From: Nansenia antarctica
Taxonomy: Eukaryota > Chordata > Actinopteri > Argentiniformes > Microstomatidae
DNA length: 64,000 nt
NCBI GenBank assembly: GCA_963989245.1
Contig: OZ022348.1
Coordinates: forward strand, 34,316,776-34,380,775
Direction of reading: 5' to 3'
Shown: in pieces, positions 45,073-56,138 of the stretch
Position numbering within the stretch: the stretch's first letter is position 1
Layout: every line of letters starts with the position of its first letter
Notes under the pieces: model-generated
What the model saw: the letters and a program-made list of their open reading frames with translations, nothing else
The model's database searches: none
Told to the model about the DNA's origin: nothing
Position numbers and translations under genes: made by a program

Positions 45073-48000
45073 TGTGCTTAAGTATATTACAGTGGAATGC
45101 AAGAAGTCTCATTGCTAATGGACAGGAATTTAAAAAAATTGTTGTAGACTTACAAAAGAAACCTAATGTAATATGTATACAGGAAACATGGTTGAGACCG
45201 CAATGGGATTTTGTAATACAGGGTTATGTAGGTATTCGGAATGATAGGAAGAATGGGAATGGTGGTGGTGTGGCTACATTTGTTAAAAATGGGACAATAT
45301 TTAAAGTAATTAACTTGGGGAAAGAACATGAGTCAATAGTGGTGAAAATTTGGACAGGGAAAGATGAGTTTGTAATAGTGAACTATTATAATCCATGTAA
45401 AAGATTATGTCATGACACATTAGATATGGTGGGTGCACAAGCACAGGGTAAAGTGATATGGTGTGGGGACTTTAATGCACACAGTGCATTGTGGGGGGGT
45501 GAAAGAACAGATGCAAATGGTTTAATTATAGAGGAATTTATAGAGGATAAGGGATTGGTGTGTATGAATGATGGGAGAGGTACTAGATATAATAGTGCTC
45601 AAAATAAGGAGAGTGCAATAGATTTAACACTGGCTTCAATGGGAATTGCAGGTATCACAAATTGGGAAGTGTTAAGGGAGTCTACAGTGGGGAGTGATCA
45701 TTACCCTATAAGTATTATGCTTGGAGTAGAAGTAAATCAAGAAGAGGACATTAAGATACCGAGATGGAAGTTGGATAAAGCTGACTGGGAGAACTTTCAG
45801 CAAATTAGTTGGGTCAAGGTTGAACCGTTACTTAGAGAGGAAATATTAGATGTGGATGAGTTTAATGAGAAGTTGGTGTCAGCCATTATAGAGTCAGTAC
45901 AGGAAACAATACCGATGAGTAAAGGGTGTAAAGATAGGAAGAATGTACCTTGGTGGGATAAAGAGTGTTGGCAAGCAGTTAAGCATAGGAATAGTTCATT
46001 TAGACAGTTGAAAAAACATCATTCTCTGGAATCATTAATTCAATATAAAAGGGCACAAGCAGTAGTTAGGAAAACTATAAAAACAGCTAAACGGACATAC
46101 TGGAGGAAATATTGTAATACGATAGGAAGGGAGACTAAGCTGTCTGATATATGGGGAATGATCCGAAGAATGAGTGGAATTAAAAGGAATTATGTAATAC
46201 CAGTGTTGACAGGTAGCAATAAATCAGCAGTCAGTAATAAAGATAAGGCAGAACTTCTGGCAGAAACACTAGTGAAAGTTCACAGTTCAGGTAATTTAAC
46301 AGTAAATGCTAGACACCGTAGGGATACAATTCTTGCTCAGAATATAGATGTTAATGTAAAGAAGAGTGCAACAAGGGATAGTTTAGATTTACCTTTTACA
46401 TTGCTTGAATTAAAAAGGGCTGTAAATGTGAGGAGGCAATCATCACCAGGGAAGGATGGTATTTGCTATAGTATGTTAGCTCATATGAAGGATCATGCAT
46501 TATATGTAGTATTAAAGTTGTTTAATAAAGTGTGGGAATCAGGTAAAATTCCAAACAAATGGAAACACTCAATCATTGTACCTATTTTAAAACCAGGTAA
46601 AGACCCATCAGATCCATCAAGCTACAGACCAATAGCACTTACATCACAGTTAGGGAAAACTATGGAGCGAATGATCACAGAAAGGCTAACAAACTATTTA
46701 GAAAGTAAAGAGTTGTTCTCTCCTTTTCAAAGTGGGTTCCGTAGAGGAAGAAATACTATGGATTCCATTTTACGTCTTGAGTCAGAAATTAGGAAAGCTC
46801 AAACTAACAAAGAAATGGTGTTAGCTGTCTTTTTCGATGTTGAGAAAGCTTATGATATGTTGTGGAAGGAAGGATTGCTAATCAAATTAAGTAAACTGGG
46901 GGTAGATGGTAGGTTATATAACTGGGTGTTAGATTTTCTTTTTGGCAGGACAATACAGATAAGGGTAGGGACAGAACATTCAAAGGAATACAGGGTTGAG
47001 AATGGGACTCCACAGGGGAGTGTTTGTAGTCCAGTATTATTCAATGTCATGATTAATGACATCTTTGAACAAATAGAAAAAGGAATAGGGAAGTCTTTGT
47101 ATGCAGATGACGGGACCTTGTGGATAAGGGGGCGGAATCTGAGATACATAGAGAAGAAAATGCAGATTGCAATTGAGAAGGTGGAACAATGGGCAAATGA
47201 GTGGGGGTTCAAATTATCTATACCTAAAACACAGGTAATAGTTTTTTCTAAACGATCGAGAGAAGTGTCATTGAAATTATATGGGCATACTTTAGAACAG
47301 GTTCATGTAATTAGATTCCTTGGTGTTTTATTTGATGAAAAGTTGACCTGGAAACAGCACACGGATAAAGTAAAAGATAAATGTAAAAAGGTCAATAACC
47401 TGTTAAGATGCCTGTCAGGGAGAGATTGGGGAGCAAGCAGAGCAGCATTGTTTAATGTGTATCAGGCTTTGATGAGGGCTTCTCTAGATTATGGATGTTT
47501 AGGATACATGTCAGCAGCAGTAAGCCATCTTAAAAAGTTGGATGTGCAACAAACACAAGGACTTAGAATATGTAGTGGAGCTTTTAAAACATCCCCAGTA
47601 GCAGCAATACAAGTTGAAGTTGGGGAACAGCCACTGTGGATACGCAGAATTAAACTATTGTTAGCTTACTGGGTTAATCTCCAAGGTCAGAATAGTTCAC
47701 ATCCAACTAGGTCTATTGTACAAGATTGTTGGGAGCATAATAAGACTCATTATATGAGTTTTGGATGGATAGGGAATACAATAGCAAAAAGGTACGATTT
47801 AGATAAATTACGGTATAGTCCAGTAATCCCGCACTCAATTATTCCACCCTGGTTATATGTGAATCCATTAGTAGATTTAGATATACAGCAAGAACTACGA
47901 AAGAAGTCCAAACATGCACATCCTGGGAATGTGGTACAAAACTATATTGGTCAGCACTATACAGGCAAGTTCTTAATTTTTACAGATGGCTCAAAAGACC

Positions 48001-48821
48001 CAGAGACAGGACGTACAGGAGCTGCAGTATTCTTCCCACAGTATAAAACAGGAATTAAAAAAAGAACCACTGATCATTTATCAGTGTACACAGTGGAGCT
48101 CCTAGCAATATTGACAGCATTAGAATGGTTGGTAGAGAATAGGGTTAGTAATGCACTCATTGCCTCTGACAGTTGGGCAGCACTGTCAAGTATCAGATCG
48201 TTGAAATCATGCAGACAGGATATTGTTTTCAAGATCCATCATTTAATTTATGTAATATATAGTATGGATATCACTGTTTGCTTTGTTTGGGTTCCTGCTC
48301 ATGTAGGGGTAGAAGGAAATGAAGATGCGGATATATTAGCTAAGCAGTCACTTAAATCAGAATCAATAGAAATGGATATTCCACTTAGTAAAGCTGAGGT
48401 AAAATCAATCATTAAAAAACACATGCAGGAACTATGGCAAGAAAACTGGAACAGAAATGAAACAGGAAGGCATTTGTTTAACATTCAAAAGAAAGTCGGA
48501 ATAGGAAGTAGGATGGGCAGGAACCGGAAAGAAGAGACAGTGATATCCCGGCTCAGGATAGGTCATACTGGGTTGAATGACACACTTTACAGAATAGGAA
48601 AACACCCAAACGGCATTTGTGCACACTGCAATAACCCGGAATCTGTTCAGCATGTGCTGCTGGAATGTGGAAAATATGAAGAACAGAGAAAGCTCCTGAA
48701 AGCAGCAATTCAGAAAGTTAAGTTAAGGTTTACTGTAGGGAACTTACTTGGAAACACAGATAAAGTAAATAACCAGGTAATTAAATATCTGAAAGAAACA
48801 GGATTGATAGGTAGGATTTAA
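45072..48821 (+). CDS. LINE ORF2: endonuclease, reverse transcriptase, RNase H
   Basis: 1,249 residues, no stops or shifts. AP-like endonuclease, about 1-225: LQWNARSL, CIQETWL (Glu), WCGDFNAHSALWG and GSDHYP (about 206). RT, about 450-760: YRPIALTSQLGKTMERM, SGFRRGRNTMDS, VFFDVEKAYDMLW, GTPQGSVCSPVLFN and YADD (about 675). RNase H, about 965-1100: FTDGSKD (970), VELLAILTALEW, ASDSWAAL and WVPAHVGVEGNEDAD (1074), so all catalytic acids are present. C-terminal CAHC...H...C zinc motif at about 1183-1199. The protein would nick DNA and reverse transcribe its own RNA in the nucleus. Residue positions are estimates. Confidence 0.95.
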   Translation: MCLSILQWNARSLIANGQEFKKIVVDLQKKPNVICIQETWLRPQWDFVIQGYVGIRNDRKNGNGGGVATFVKNGTIFKVINLGKEHESIVVKIWTGKDEFVIVNYYNPCKRLCHDTLDMVGAQAQGKVIWCGDFNAHSALWGGERTDANGLIIEEFIEDKGLVCMNDGRGTRYNSAQNKESAIDLTLASMGIAGITNWEVLRESTVGSDHYPISIMLGVEVNQEEDIKIPRWKLDKADWENFQQISWVKVEPLLREEILDVDEFNEKLVSAIIESVQETIPMSKGCKDRKNVPWWDKECWQAVKHRNSSFRQLKKHHSLESLIQYKRAQAVVRKTIKTAKRTYWRKYCNTIGRETKLSDIWGMIRRMSGIKRNYVIPVLTGSNKSAVSNKDKAELLAETLVKVHSSGNLTVNARHRRDTILAQNIDVNVKKSATRDSLDLPFTLLELKRAVNVRRQSSPGKDGICYSMLAHMKDHALYVVLKLFNKVWESGKIPNKWKHSIIVPILKPGKDPSDPSSYRPIALTSQLGKTMERMITERLTNYLESKELFSPFQSGFRRGRNTMDSILRLESEIRKAQTNKEMVLAVFFDVEKAYDMLWKEGLLIKLSKLGVDGRLYNWVLDFLFGRTIQIRVGTEHSKEYRVENGTPQGSVCSPVLFNVMINDIFEQIEKGIGKSLYADDGTLWIRGRNLRYIEKKMQIAIEKVEQWANEWGFKLSIPKTQVIVFSKRSREVSLKLYGHTLEQVHVIRFLGVLFDEKLTWKQHTDKVKDKCKKVNNLLRCLSGRDWGASRAALFNVYQALMRASLDYGCLGYMSAAVSHLKKLDVQQTQGLRICSGAFKTSPVAAIQVEVGEQPLWIRRIKLLLAYWVNLQGQNSSHPTRSIVQDCWEHNKTHYMSFGWIGNTIAKRYDLDKLRYSPVIPHSIIPPWLYVNPLVDLDIQQELRKKSKHAHPGNVVQNYIGQHYTGKFLIFTDGSKDPETGRTGAAVFFPQYKTGIKKRTTDHLSVYTVELLAILTALEWLVENRVSNALIASDSWAALSSIRSLKSCRQDIVFKIHHLIYVIYSMDITVCFVWVPAHVGVEGNEDADILAKQSLKSESIEMDIPLSKAEVKSIIKKHMQELWQENWNRNETGRHLFNIQKKVGIGSRMGRNRKEETVISRLRIGHTGLNDTLYRIGKHPNGICAHCNNPESVQHVLLECGKYEEQRKLLKAAIQKVKLRFTVGNLLGNTDKVNNQVIKYLKETGLIGRI

Positions 48822-49064
48822 CCCTACCCCTCCCCACCATTTTGTTTATTTCTTTCATTTACATTTTCCCCCCTACCCCTCCCCACCATTTTGTTTATTT
48901 ATTTCATTTACAATTTCCCCCCTGTCAAGCTAACGTTCCACACAGTCCGGTAGGGGGTGGTAATGAGCCACACAGTCCAGTAGGTGGCGGTAATGCACCT
49001 TAAGCTGGTTGCCAACCGCCAATCAAATAAAAAGAAGAAGAAGAAGAAGAAGTTGAGCCCAGTG

Positions 49065-49098
49065 TGCGCTCTGGTGCTCTCAGGGTGAGTTGACGAAC
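49065..49098. mobile_element. MITE copy 2, right part
   Basis: TGCGCTCTGGTGCTCTCAGG to GACGAACGCA completes the MITE begun at 44682 and corresponds to 4118-4160 of copy 1, inverted. Confidence 0.8.
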
Positions 49099-49683
49099 GC
49101 AGCAGCAGAAACAGGCAGGTCAGACCGTCTGTCTGAGGGAGGCGCCGGCTGGTCTGAGGTGATTATCCCGTCATCTGAAACTAGCATGGTTTTGATTCCG
49201 TTTCAGTGATTTGTGATAGTGAAGACATTTAAAAACGTAAGCAAATTAATTACAAACTTCTTTAGCAACGTTCAGACTTGTTAGTAGCGTTCGATGCCGC
49301 TAGTGACCCGGCGCTGCTAGCGGCTAACAGGCTAGTGATGTGCTGCCTAAACATGTTCAACTGACATCATGGCAGACTCCACAAAACTAACATAAAACTT
49401 TCTAATATAGTCACTATAATAGTGTCTTCGAAGTTTGACAAAGTAGCGTGATCACAGGCAGCAGGCAGCGTTATTTAGGGGTTTCTGTCAACTTTCTGTC
49501 GTCAACTTGCCGGGCTGTGAAGTGATGAAAGCAGCTGACTCAGGCAGGACAGTGGGTTGAGCTCAACAGAGATGTGATGGGAGGATCACCACTACAGGAC
49601 AGATGTCTGCTGTGACCTGATAGGAACCCTACTTACCTGATCCATTCCACACCTCTAACTTTTGCAGAATCGAATTAGCCAGG

Positions 49684-50969
49684 ATGGAAGTGACAAGGAG
49701 ACGGGTTCTACAGAAACACCTGGAGCCAGCCAGACCCCTGCGTCGCTGTGCTGTGGGCCAGGGTAAGGTGGACCTGTATGCCATTGCCATGTCTTATGGC
49801 TAAGTTACTACACTTCTATTCCTATAAAGAACAGTACAGAATGTCAAAAAATGACAATGAAATGTTCTTGCATTCCTGATGGTTGGTTGGTTGGTGGGTC
49901 ACCCCAAATGAACACCATTATAGCGGTATGATATTCTGAAGCTAAAGACTGACATTAAAAGAGAAAATCACTTTATTGTGCTATACACCTTCATGAAGTT
50001 TAATGTTCTAATGTCATAACAATTCAACACTGGAGTATGGCACACTAAAGCAACAATTTTAAAAGTATATTCTGTACAAACAGCGGTAAATGGAATAGTA
50101 GGCTATATCTAGCTACCTTTAGGTATTATACTTGAGCTAACCGGCAAAGTGTCTCACTTTTTGTTTGTTTTATACAGAGCCTGTTAGAATCTCAGAGGTG
50201 TATGCACAGACAGAGGACAAACCAGTGAGTGATTCTTAATCTTTACAATACATGTGTAAAAGTAATATGCCATCGCTTCACCCATAGCGACAGTCTTTAT
50301 TCAAATTGGCCTGATTTTACGATATCTTCTAATTTTGGAAAGGAAATACTTTATGCTGCATAGCTCATCTATCATCTATTACCCTGTGTTTCATGCTTAT
50401 GGTTTGTTCTCTTGAAAGGTCAACAGCGTTGGAGTGGAGCAGTTTTATGAGATTCTCCACACTCAACATCCACCAAACCCCCCAAAAGGTCAGCAATCAT
50501 TACAGGTTATCAGCTTTGGTGTAGGCTATTGTGTGCATGAATCAAGAATCTAGTTGCTAGTGATGTTGCAGTTTCTTAATGAATCAAGTCACATTAATTT
50601 CATCATGCATTGCCATTCATGTTGATGCTTTGACAGGTTCAAATGTTTCTTTTAGTCAGGATGTCTTACAGTAGAGATGTACTGATTCAACTGGCAAGTT
50701 CCCCTCTTGCCAAAAGGAAGCCTGATTTCTTACCAGAACACGAAGTAGTTTTGTTAAAGGCGGTAAGATTGTCATTACTTCCTGCAAAATGAACAGTTGT
50801 TTTGTTATTTGATTCCTTTATTGAATGAGAATAAATTGAGTCCCCTTATTTAAATGTCAAAATAGGCTAAGGTTACATCAATCACTTGATATCTACCTTA
50901 ACCTTAACCTATCTGTGAAATCTTTCCTTTTAGATCTTACCTGTTCACAGTGTTATAGCTTGGAATTGA
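49684..50969 (+). CDS. c8orf88: c8orf88 homologue, small 4E-BP-like protein (five exons)
   Basis: Coding exons 49684-49762, 50178-50224, 50419-50488, 50656-50762 and 50934-50969 join with consistent phases to 112 codons; human C8orf88 has 117. The start MEVTRRRVLQKHLEPARPLR parallels the human start with its LQPARPVR, and the C-terminal half (about 69-101) matches the human YSRDFLLKL...KKPDFLP region. Residues 70-76, YSRDVLI, fit the eIF4E-binding consensus Y-x4-L-hydrophobic; they are followed by SPLAK and by LP, as in 4E-BPs (see findings). It may therefore bind eIF4E and restrain translation, but that is inference. A 5' UTR exon probably lies near 49085-49220. Intact, with good splice sites. 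Confidence 0.85.
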
Positions 50970-51035
50970 TAAGTATGCCTTATGTAAAATTGTAATTCTT
51001 GATATCGACTGCTCAATTCTACAGAGAGACCCTGG

Positions 51036-51200
51036 ACTTCCACGGCTTTTTATTGGATAGAGACAGTGGAGAAAGACAGGAAAGTGAGGAGGAGAGGGTA
51101 TGTCAGCAGGGAATGGGCCGGATTCGAACCCATGCCGACATGGGAATATATGTGCACTGTGGCCATGATGCTAGGCCACTGGACCACCCCAGGCCATGAA
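51036..51200 (-). mobile_element. tRNA-derived SINE, antisense
   Basis: On the minus strand: GGTCCAGTGGCCTAGCA (A-box-like) and GGTTCGAATCC (perfect B box), then a body ending in TCTCTATCCAATAAAA-type sequence. About 160 bp, just downstream of c8orf88. Head differs from the SINE at 25761. Confidence 0.75.
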
Positions 51201-51392
51201 AATTTACATTTGTGAAGAATTCATTTTAAAAATTCAAGTCAGTGTGGCAGTAGTAAAACATTTTAATTTCTGTTGAAAAATAGCCCAAATAAAGGTATCA
51301 TATAAGACCCTGTGGAGCGAGTTCCATGCTTCTGCTAAACACAATCTCACCTCAACATATCCAATGGGGTTGGGGTTAAACTAATTGCTCAA

Positions 51393-51901
51393 TATACACT
51401 CACTTAGACCTTTATTAGGAACACTATACTATTACTGGGTAGGGACTCCCTTTGCTCTCAAAACAGCCTCAATTCTTCACTGCATTAATGGAAACATTCC
51501 TTTGAGGTTCTGGTCCATGATGACATGATTGCATCACGCAATTGAGATTTTTCAGGTGCACTTTCAAGATCTGAATCTCCTGTTCCACCACAGCCCAAAG
51601 GTGTTCTATTAGATTCAGATCCGGTGACTGGGAAGGCCACTGAAGAACACTGAACTCACTGTCATGTTCATGAAACCAGTTTGAGACAACTTTTGCTTTG
51701 CTGGAAGCAGCCATTAGAAGATGGGTACATTGTGGCCATGAAGGGATGCACATGCACAATACTCAAATAGGCATTCAAGCAGTGATTGATTGGTATTAAC
51801 AGGCCCAAAGTGTGCCAAGAAAACATTCCCCACACCATTACACCACCTGAATGAATGAGAAGGTGTACAGGTGTTCCTAATGAAGTGTTCAGTGAGTGTA
51901 A
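51393..51901 (-). mobile_element. Deleted Tc1-like element
   Basis: Inverted ends TACACTCACTTAGACC and the complement of GTTCAGTGAGTGTA; both carry ATTAGGAACAC / GTGTTCCTAAT inside. The minus strand keeps only the C-terminal transposase part (51469-51759: VLQWPSQSPDLNLIEHLW with the catalytic Glu). About 0.5 kb, internally deleted. Confidence 0.85.
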
Positions 51902-51949
51902 ATACATTAACACCAGACCTCCATTGACATTCAATGTTTTCCTCAAAAA

Positions 51950-54100
51950 GCTTCTTTAGTGTGTCTATATTTAAAATGTTGAATGACTGACTGAATACAA
52001 TTTTGAGAGTTGGTCATGTATGTGTGAACGGTTGTCTTTTTAGGGAGGCCTAACATGGAGGGATTCTGTCTAGCGGTGCTTTTGTACAAACCCCACCACT
52101 TGCTCTGCATTATGGCCTGTTTACAATAAGTGAAGAGAATATAGATTGAGGATAGATGAGGATGACAGTAACAATGACTGACCAATGTTCTGTACTTACA
52201 AGATTGACAGAACGATTGGCGTCTGGTGGTTCTTTTAGTGGTCACAATAGTATGTTCTGTCAGAGGAAGCATTGACTTCAGATGCTGTGTGAATCCTTGA
52301 AAAGATGCCCTACATGTTGTGTGTGCTGCAATCTAAAATCCTTTGTATATGTCTCTTGTTTGAATGACGACTCTGCTAACAAAGCCCCCTAGCGCTGTGT
52401 GATGTTAAACAGACTAATGATTAGGGCTTTTGTTAAGGCTATTAGCCTCGAATTAGCTTTAAACGACTTTGACAATAGAGATACTACACAAGTTGCATTT
52501 ATTCCCCATTAACTTTTTGATATGTTGGAGTATGGGGATTTACCTTTCAACTGAATCCTTTTACCTGTGATATTGAATCCTTTTACCTGCCCACGGCATC
52601 ACTTGTCTATTGTCCCATTGAGAACAGCTGATTGAAAATTATCTGAAAAGAAAATAATTTCTCTCTATCCTTCTCTGAAGGTCATCTAAATGGTGTAATA
52701 ATGTGCCTATTTCTCTGCGTTACATCTAGATTTCGATTAAAGCTAATGTAATGCTAATCCAAATTGGCCCAGCTTTACAGGGACCCGCCAACTTAACTTG
52801 CCTAAGCACATAGTGTTACTTTTTTTTGCTTTCTTGAGCTTTTGAACTGCAACTTTGTGTTCAGAGACCATTGTGGTTGTAGTGTTTAAAAGGAATATTT
52901 TGAGTTCCTGCTTAATTGTCTGTGTTGAAGTGTGTTTATTTATTTTATTTTTTATTTATCCTTATTTGTTAACCTATTTGACTATTGAGTTGGGTTATGC
53001 TGGCGGGTGATTCATAAGAAGATATCGGTTATTTATTATTTTCAGGAATGTAAATTCCTGTAGATTTTGACAGGAGTTTCCTTGGTTACTGTAATGAGGG
53101 AAAGCTTGAATAGTGCGTGCCAGTGTTAACATTTCTTTTGGGAGGTATAAATGGAAGTCATGGGTTCTTCTCATTGATATGTTGACTGTTCAAAGTAAAT
53201 GGTATAATTTGGTGTATATTATGTCAGCCATGGATGCTGACAGCCTCTCTATGCTCAAACACTGTCAATAGTTGATGGGATCTGTCTGTCCTAACAACCT
53301 GTATTTCTATGCTCTCAAAAAAAGAAAATAATTTGCATCACTTGTCATTGTCTGTTGAAGTGTTATTTTAGAGGTATAGGTGTCACATTTACATGTGTTA
53401 GTATGGAAGTACTGGAAGAGTATTGAAACAAGGTGATGGGTCGGTTGTACTTAGATCTTTCTTGTTTATCTTTGTATGGATAATACTTTAAAATCTCTAC
53501 ATTTCTAGAGTAAAGCATAATTTGAAAAGTCGAAATAAAACATTTACGTAAAAATATGTAGAGAATAAAATGTTGAGAATAAAGTCATTTATATATAGTC
53601 AGTCATATTTCAAGATTAAAGTGGGGGCCATTTGGTTAACTGCATGCCTCCCTGTTGCTGTGTGCCACTATGTAAATGCCTGAGTCACACCCATGGTTAT
53701 TTACACAAAGCATGCAGTCCATCACAAAACTTTGCAGGTAGGCTAAGTAAGCTACGTCCAAGTGATGCCATGGGCCTCAGTTAATGGGGATCCTTTAAAT
53801 AAATACATAAATAGCGAGACACATCACTTTTGGAGGCAGGCTAGGCTGGTAGATAATCAATGGTCCAGTCCCATCCAATGTGGACTGTTTCGTCCCAAGA
53901 TTAACAAAGTATCGGAAGTCAATATTTAGTAATGTAGTCCTACTGACGTTTCTCCACAAGGTTAAGTTTAAAAATGTATTAATATTAGGTATACAGGTCA
54001 CAAACTAACACCTGCCTTTCTAGTAGGCCTCCAAATCATCATGAACTGATTGGACTTTTCAGTTAATTTAATGTTGCCGTTAGCAACCACTTCAGCTCTC
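51950..54100. other. Intergenic, no recognised feature
   Basis: AT-rich sequence with scattered short shadow ORFs. I see no splice-supported exon, no domain and no repeat family that I can name. Confidence 0.5.
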
Positions 54101-54104
54101 TCTC

Positions 54105-54190
54105 TGTTCGAAGGCCTTGGCTTCAAATCGAGTCACACTCGAAAACGAGCCATAGGGGTAGAAAAGGGAATCGGGATTGGCCCTTACTGT
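54105..54190. mobile_element. DNA-element end matching 3671-3755
   Basis: GAAGGCCTTGGCTTCAAATC, CACTCGAAAACGAGCCATAG and GGGATTGGCCCTTACTG are the reverse complement of 3671-3755 with a handful of changes. Only this end is recognised here. Confidence 0.6.
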
Positions 54191-54332
54191 TGCCATTCTA
54201 TCAGCTCCAACCAGTCTGGCCATTCTCCTCAGACCTCTGCCACCAACAAGCCATTTTTGCTCAGAGAACTGCTGCTCACTGGATATTTTAAAAAAAATCG
54301 ACCAACAACCATGCGATGTTCAAAGTCACTTA

Positions 54333-54488
54333 AAGGTCCCATATTATGAAAATCTCACGTTTTCAGTTCTTGTGTACATTTGGGTCTCTGATGACCCTAC
54401 GAACACAGAAATTGTGAAAACAATTCGGTCAGTTTTTTGTTGGCTGCATATTTCGAAGCAGGCACCTCAAAGGCAGCATGCTATTCAT
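54333..54488. repeat. Repeat-like flank beginning AAAGGTCCCATATTATGAAA
   Basis: The motif is a widespread teleost transposon-end type as far as I recall; here it runs into the palindrome at 54489. Not classified. Confidence 0.3.
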
Positions 54489-54908
54489 GCCGGTGTAGGT
54501 ACCGAAGTTGAACGGTTGTCTGAATTTGAACGGGGTCCTGCCATTACTGATACGTATAACCGTACGATTGGCTGTGATGACGTTACACATTATGATTGGC
54601 TGCAGAGCTGTAAACAGAAGCCATCTGGGTTACAGGAGCGGGCTAGTTTGCTAATGTCGTTAGGGTTAAGGTTGGGGTTAGGGTGGAGTTCATGTTGACA
54701 TTGTTTACTAACGTTAGCAAATTAGCCAGCTCCTGTAACCCAGTTGGCTTCCGTTTACGGCTCTGCAGCCAATCATAATGTGTTACGTCATCACAGCCAA
54801 TCATATGGTGATTGCACATGATGTCATCTCTGCACATGATGTCATCAGTAATGGCAGGACCCCGTTCAAATTTGGACAACCGTTCAAATTCCGTACCTAC
54901 ACCGGCTA
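54489..54908. repeat. Large palindrome (~175-bp arms), foldback element
   Basis: The left arm from GCCGGTGTAGGTACCGAA to about 54665 is repeated inverted from about 54712 to GTACCTACACCGGC (54908). Both strands read nearly the same peptides (FERGPAITD, IGCDDVTHYDWLQS), which confirms the symmetry. The right arm carries a ~30-bp extra segment with its own ACATGATGTCATC repeat. The centre contains GGGTTAAGGTTGGGGTTAGG. Confidence 0.85.
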
Positions 54909-54959
54909 CATTATTCAGTTAGGGGTTTCTGTCGTAAACTTGCCAGGCAAAGAGAAAGA

Positions 54960-55064
54960 AGGTACAGGGGGAGTGTGTGAACCCCTCAGGTTTGCAGATG
55001 GGATTTCTAACAGAAATGCCTTATGTTGATGTTAGACAATATTGGCAGTGTACATCGCCATTGG
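54960..55064. repeat. Dispersed repeat, copy 2
   Basis: Matches 25316-25430 (GAACCCCTCAGGT, GATGGGATTT, TAACAGAAAT, GACAATATTGGCAGTGTACA). Nothing further recognised at 55065-55430. Confidence 0.6.
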
Positions 55065-55435
55065 TGAAACAAGGCCATTCCAGGGATTCTGAACTTGTCT
55101 GTGGAGATGGGCTTCCTGTCTGCCTCTGACTTGTAAACTCTTTGTTTGACAGCTCCAAACCTCTTTGAATGGACTGTGTTTGTATTAAAATGTATCCATT
55201 TAGTAGTAATAAGATAAGACAAGGATATCTATATTTATTTCAGGTAAGTATCTATCATTTTAGAATATAAATAAACAATAATTTAACTTACCAATGTTGT
55301 GATGTCTTTATTTCGTAAAAAGAAAAGTATCCACTTGAATCTCAAAACACTCTCAAATCAAATCAAATGTCACTTATTTACATATGGACTTTAATGTTTA
55401 GATTTTTTGTCTGGATTGTTTGAGTTAATACCAAA

Positions 55436-55533
55436 GTCTGGTGCAAAGTTCACTTGAATAGGCTCATTGGAAATACATTTACTGGACAAAATGTTGATGT
55501 GTTCAATACTTATTTCCCCCACTGTATATTGCA
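55436..55533. mobile_element. Tc1 end fragment, same family as 29361-30358
   Basis: TGGTGCAAAGTTCACTTGAA and GGCTCATTGGAAATACATTT match 30335-30372; it then continues through GTGTTCAATACTTATTTCCC to CCCACTGTA, the terminal repeat missing from the 29361 copy. Confidence 0.8.
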
Positions 55534-56138
55534 TACAGTTGTTATAGACAGTAAAATGCTTTGGGATCTTGCTCCATGCTCAACAGCAGCAACAACAACA
55601 ATTAAACATTTTTCATTAAACCAATAAGGCCACCAGGCTAGGGCCCCATGAATCATTCATGGTCCCCCACCCCCTTGTGACGCCCCTGCTGACAATAGAA
55701 GGTTTGGAGGGCTTGTTGGAGTGTGGTGGAGGTGGACAGGGCAGGAAGTGTCGAGTCAGCTTTCTCAAGAGAACTGGGCTGATAGTGAGACTTTTGGCGC
55801 TTTTCCATTGACCAGACCGGTACGGCTCGGATGGCACGCATTTGTATCCTACCCGTACCGTACTTTCAGAAACGCTTCTCCATTAGCCTATACACAACAG
55901 ATCTGGAGCGAGTTGAGACAGTAGTAGGAGTTAAGTGTCATAAGAGCACTTCACTTTAATATGTGCCGCTATACAGCTTAACGGGGGGAAATGCGATAAG
56001 AATTATGTCAAAATGCAGCACTATCTTGCACAGATCAGCCTTAAAACATGTAACGTTAGATATATAACGTTAGACAGGGAGCAATGTATTTCTACGGAAA
56101 GGCTGTGCTTGACGCTTCCATTGGACTGACGTGTATGG

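Larger units (their letters stand above)
44780..49052 (+). mobile_element. I-clade LINE with intact ORF2 and 12-bp target duplication
   Basis: Flanked by perfect direct repeats TTGAGCCCAGTG (44768-44779 and 49053-49064). The 5' end is truncated inside ORF1; ORF2 is complete. The 3' UTR (48822-49035) contains a ~50-bp duplication (CCCTACCCCTCCCCACCATT) and two GGTAATG motifs, then a (AAG)n tail. Its combination of APE endonuclease, RT, RNase H and a zinc-knuckle ORF1 places it in the I group. An intact 1,249-codon ORF and unmutated target repeats indicate a recent insertion. Confidence 0.95.
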
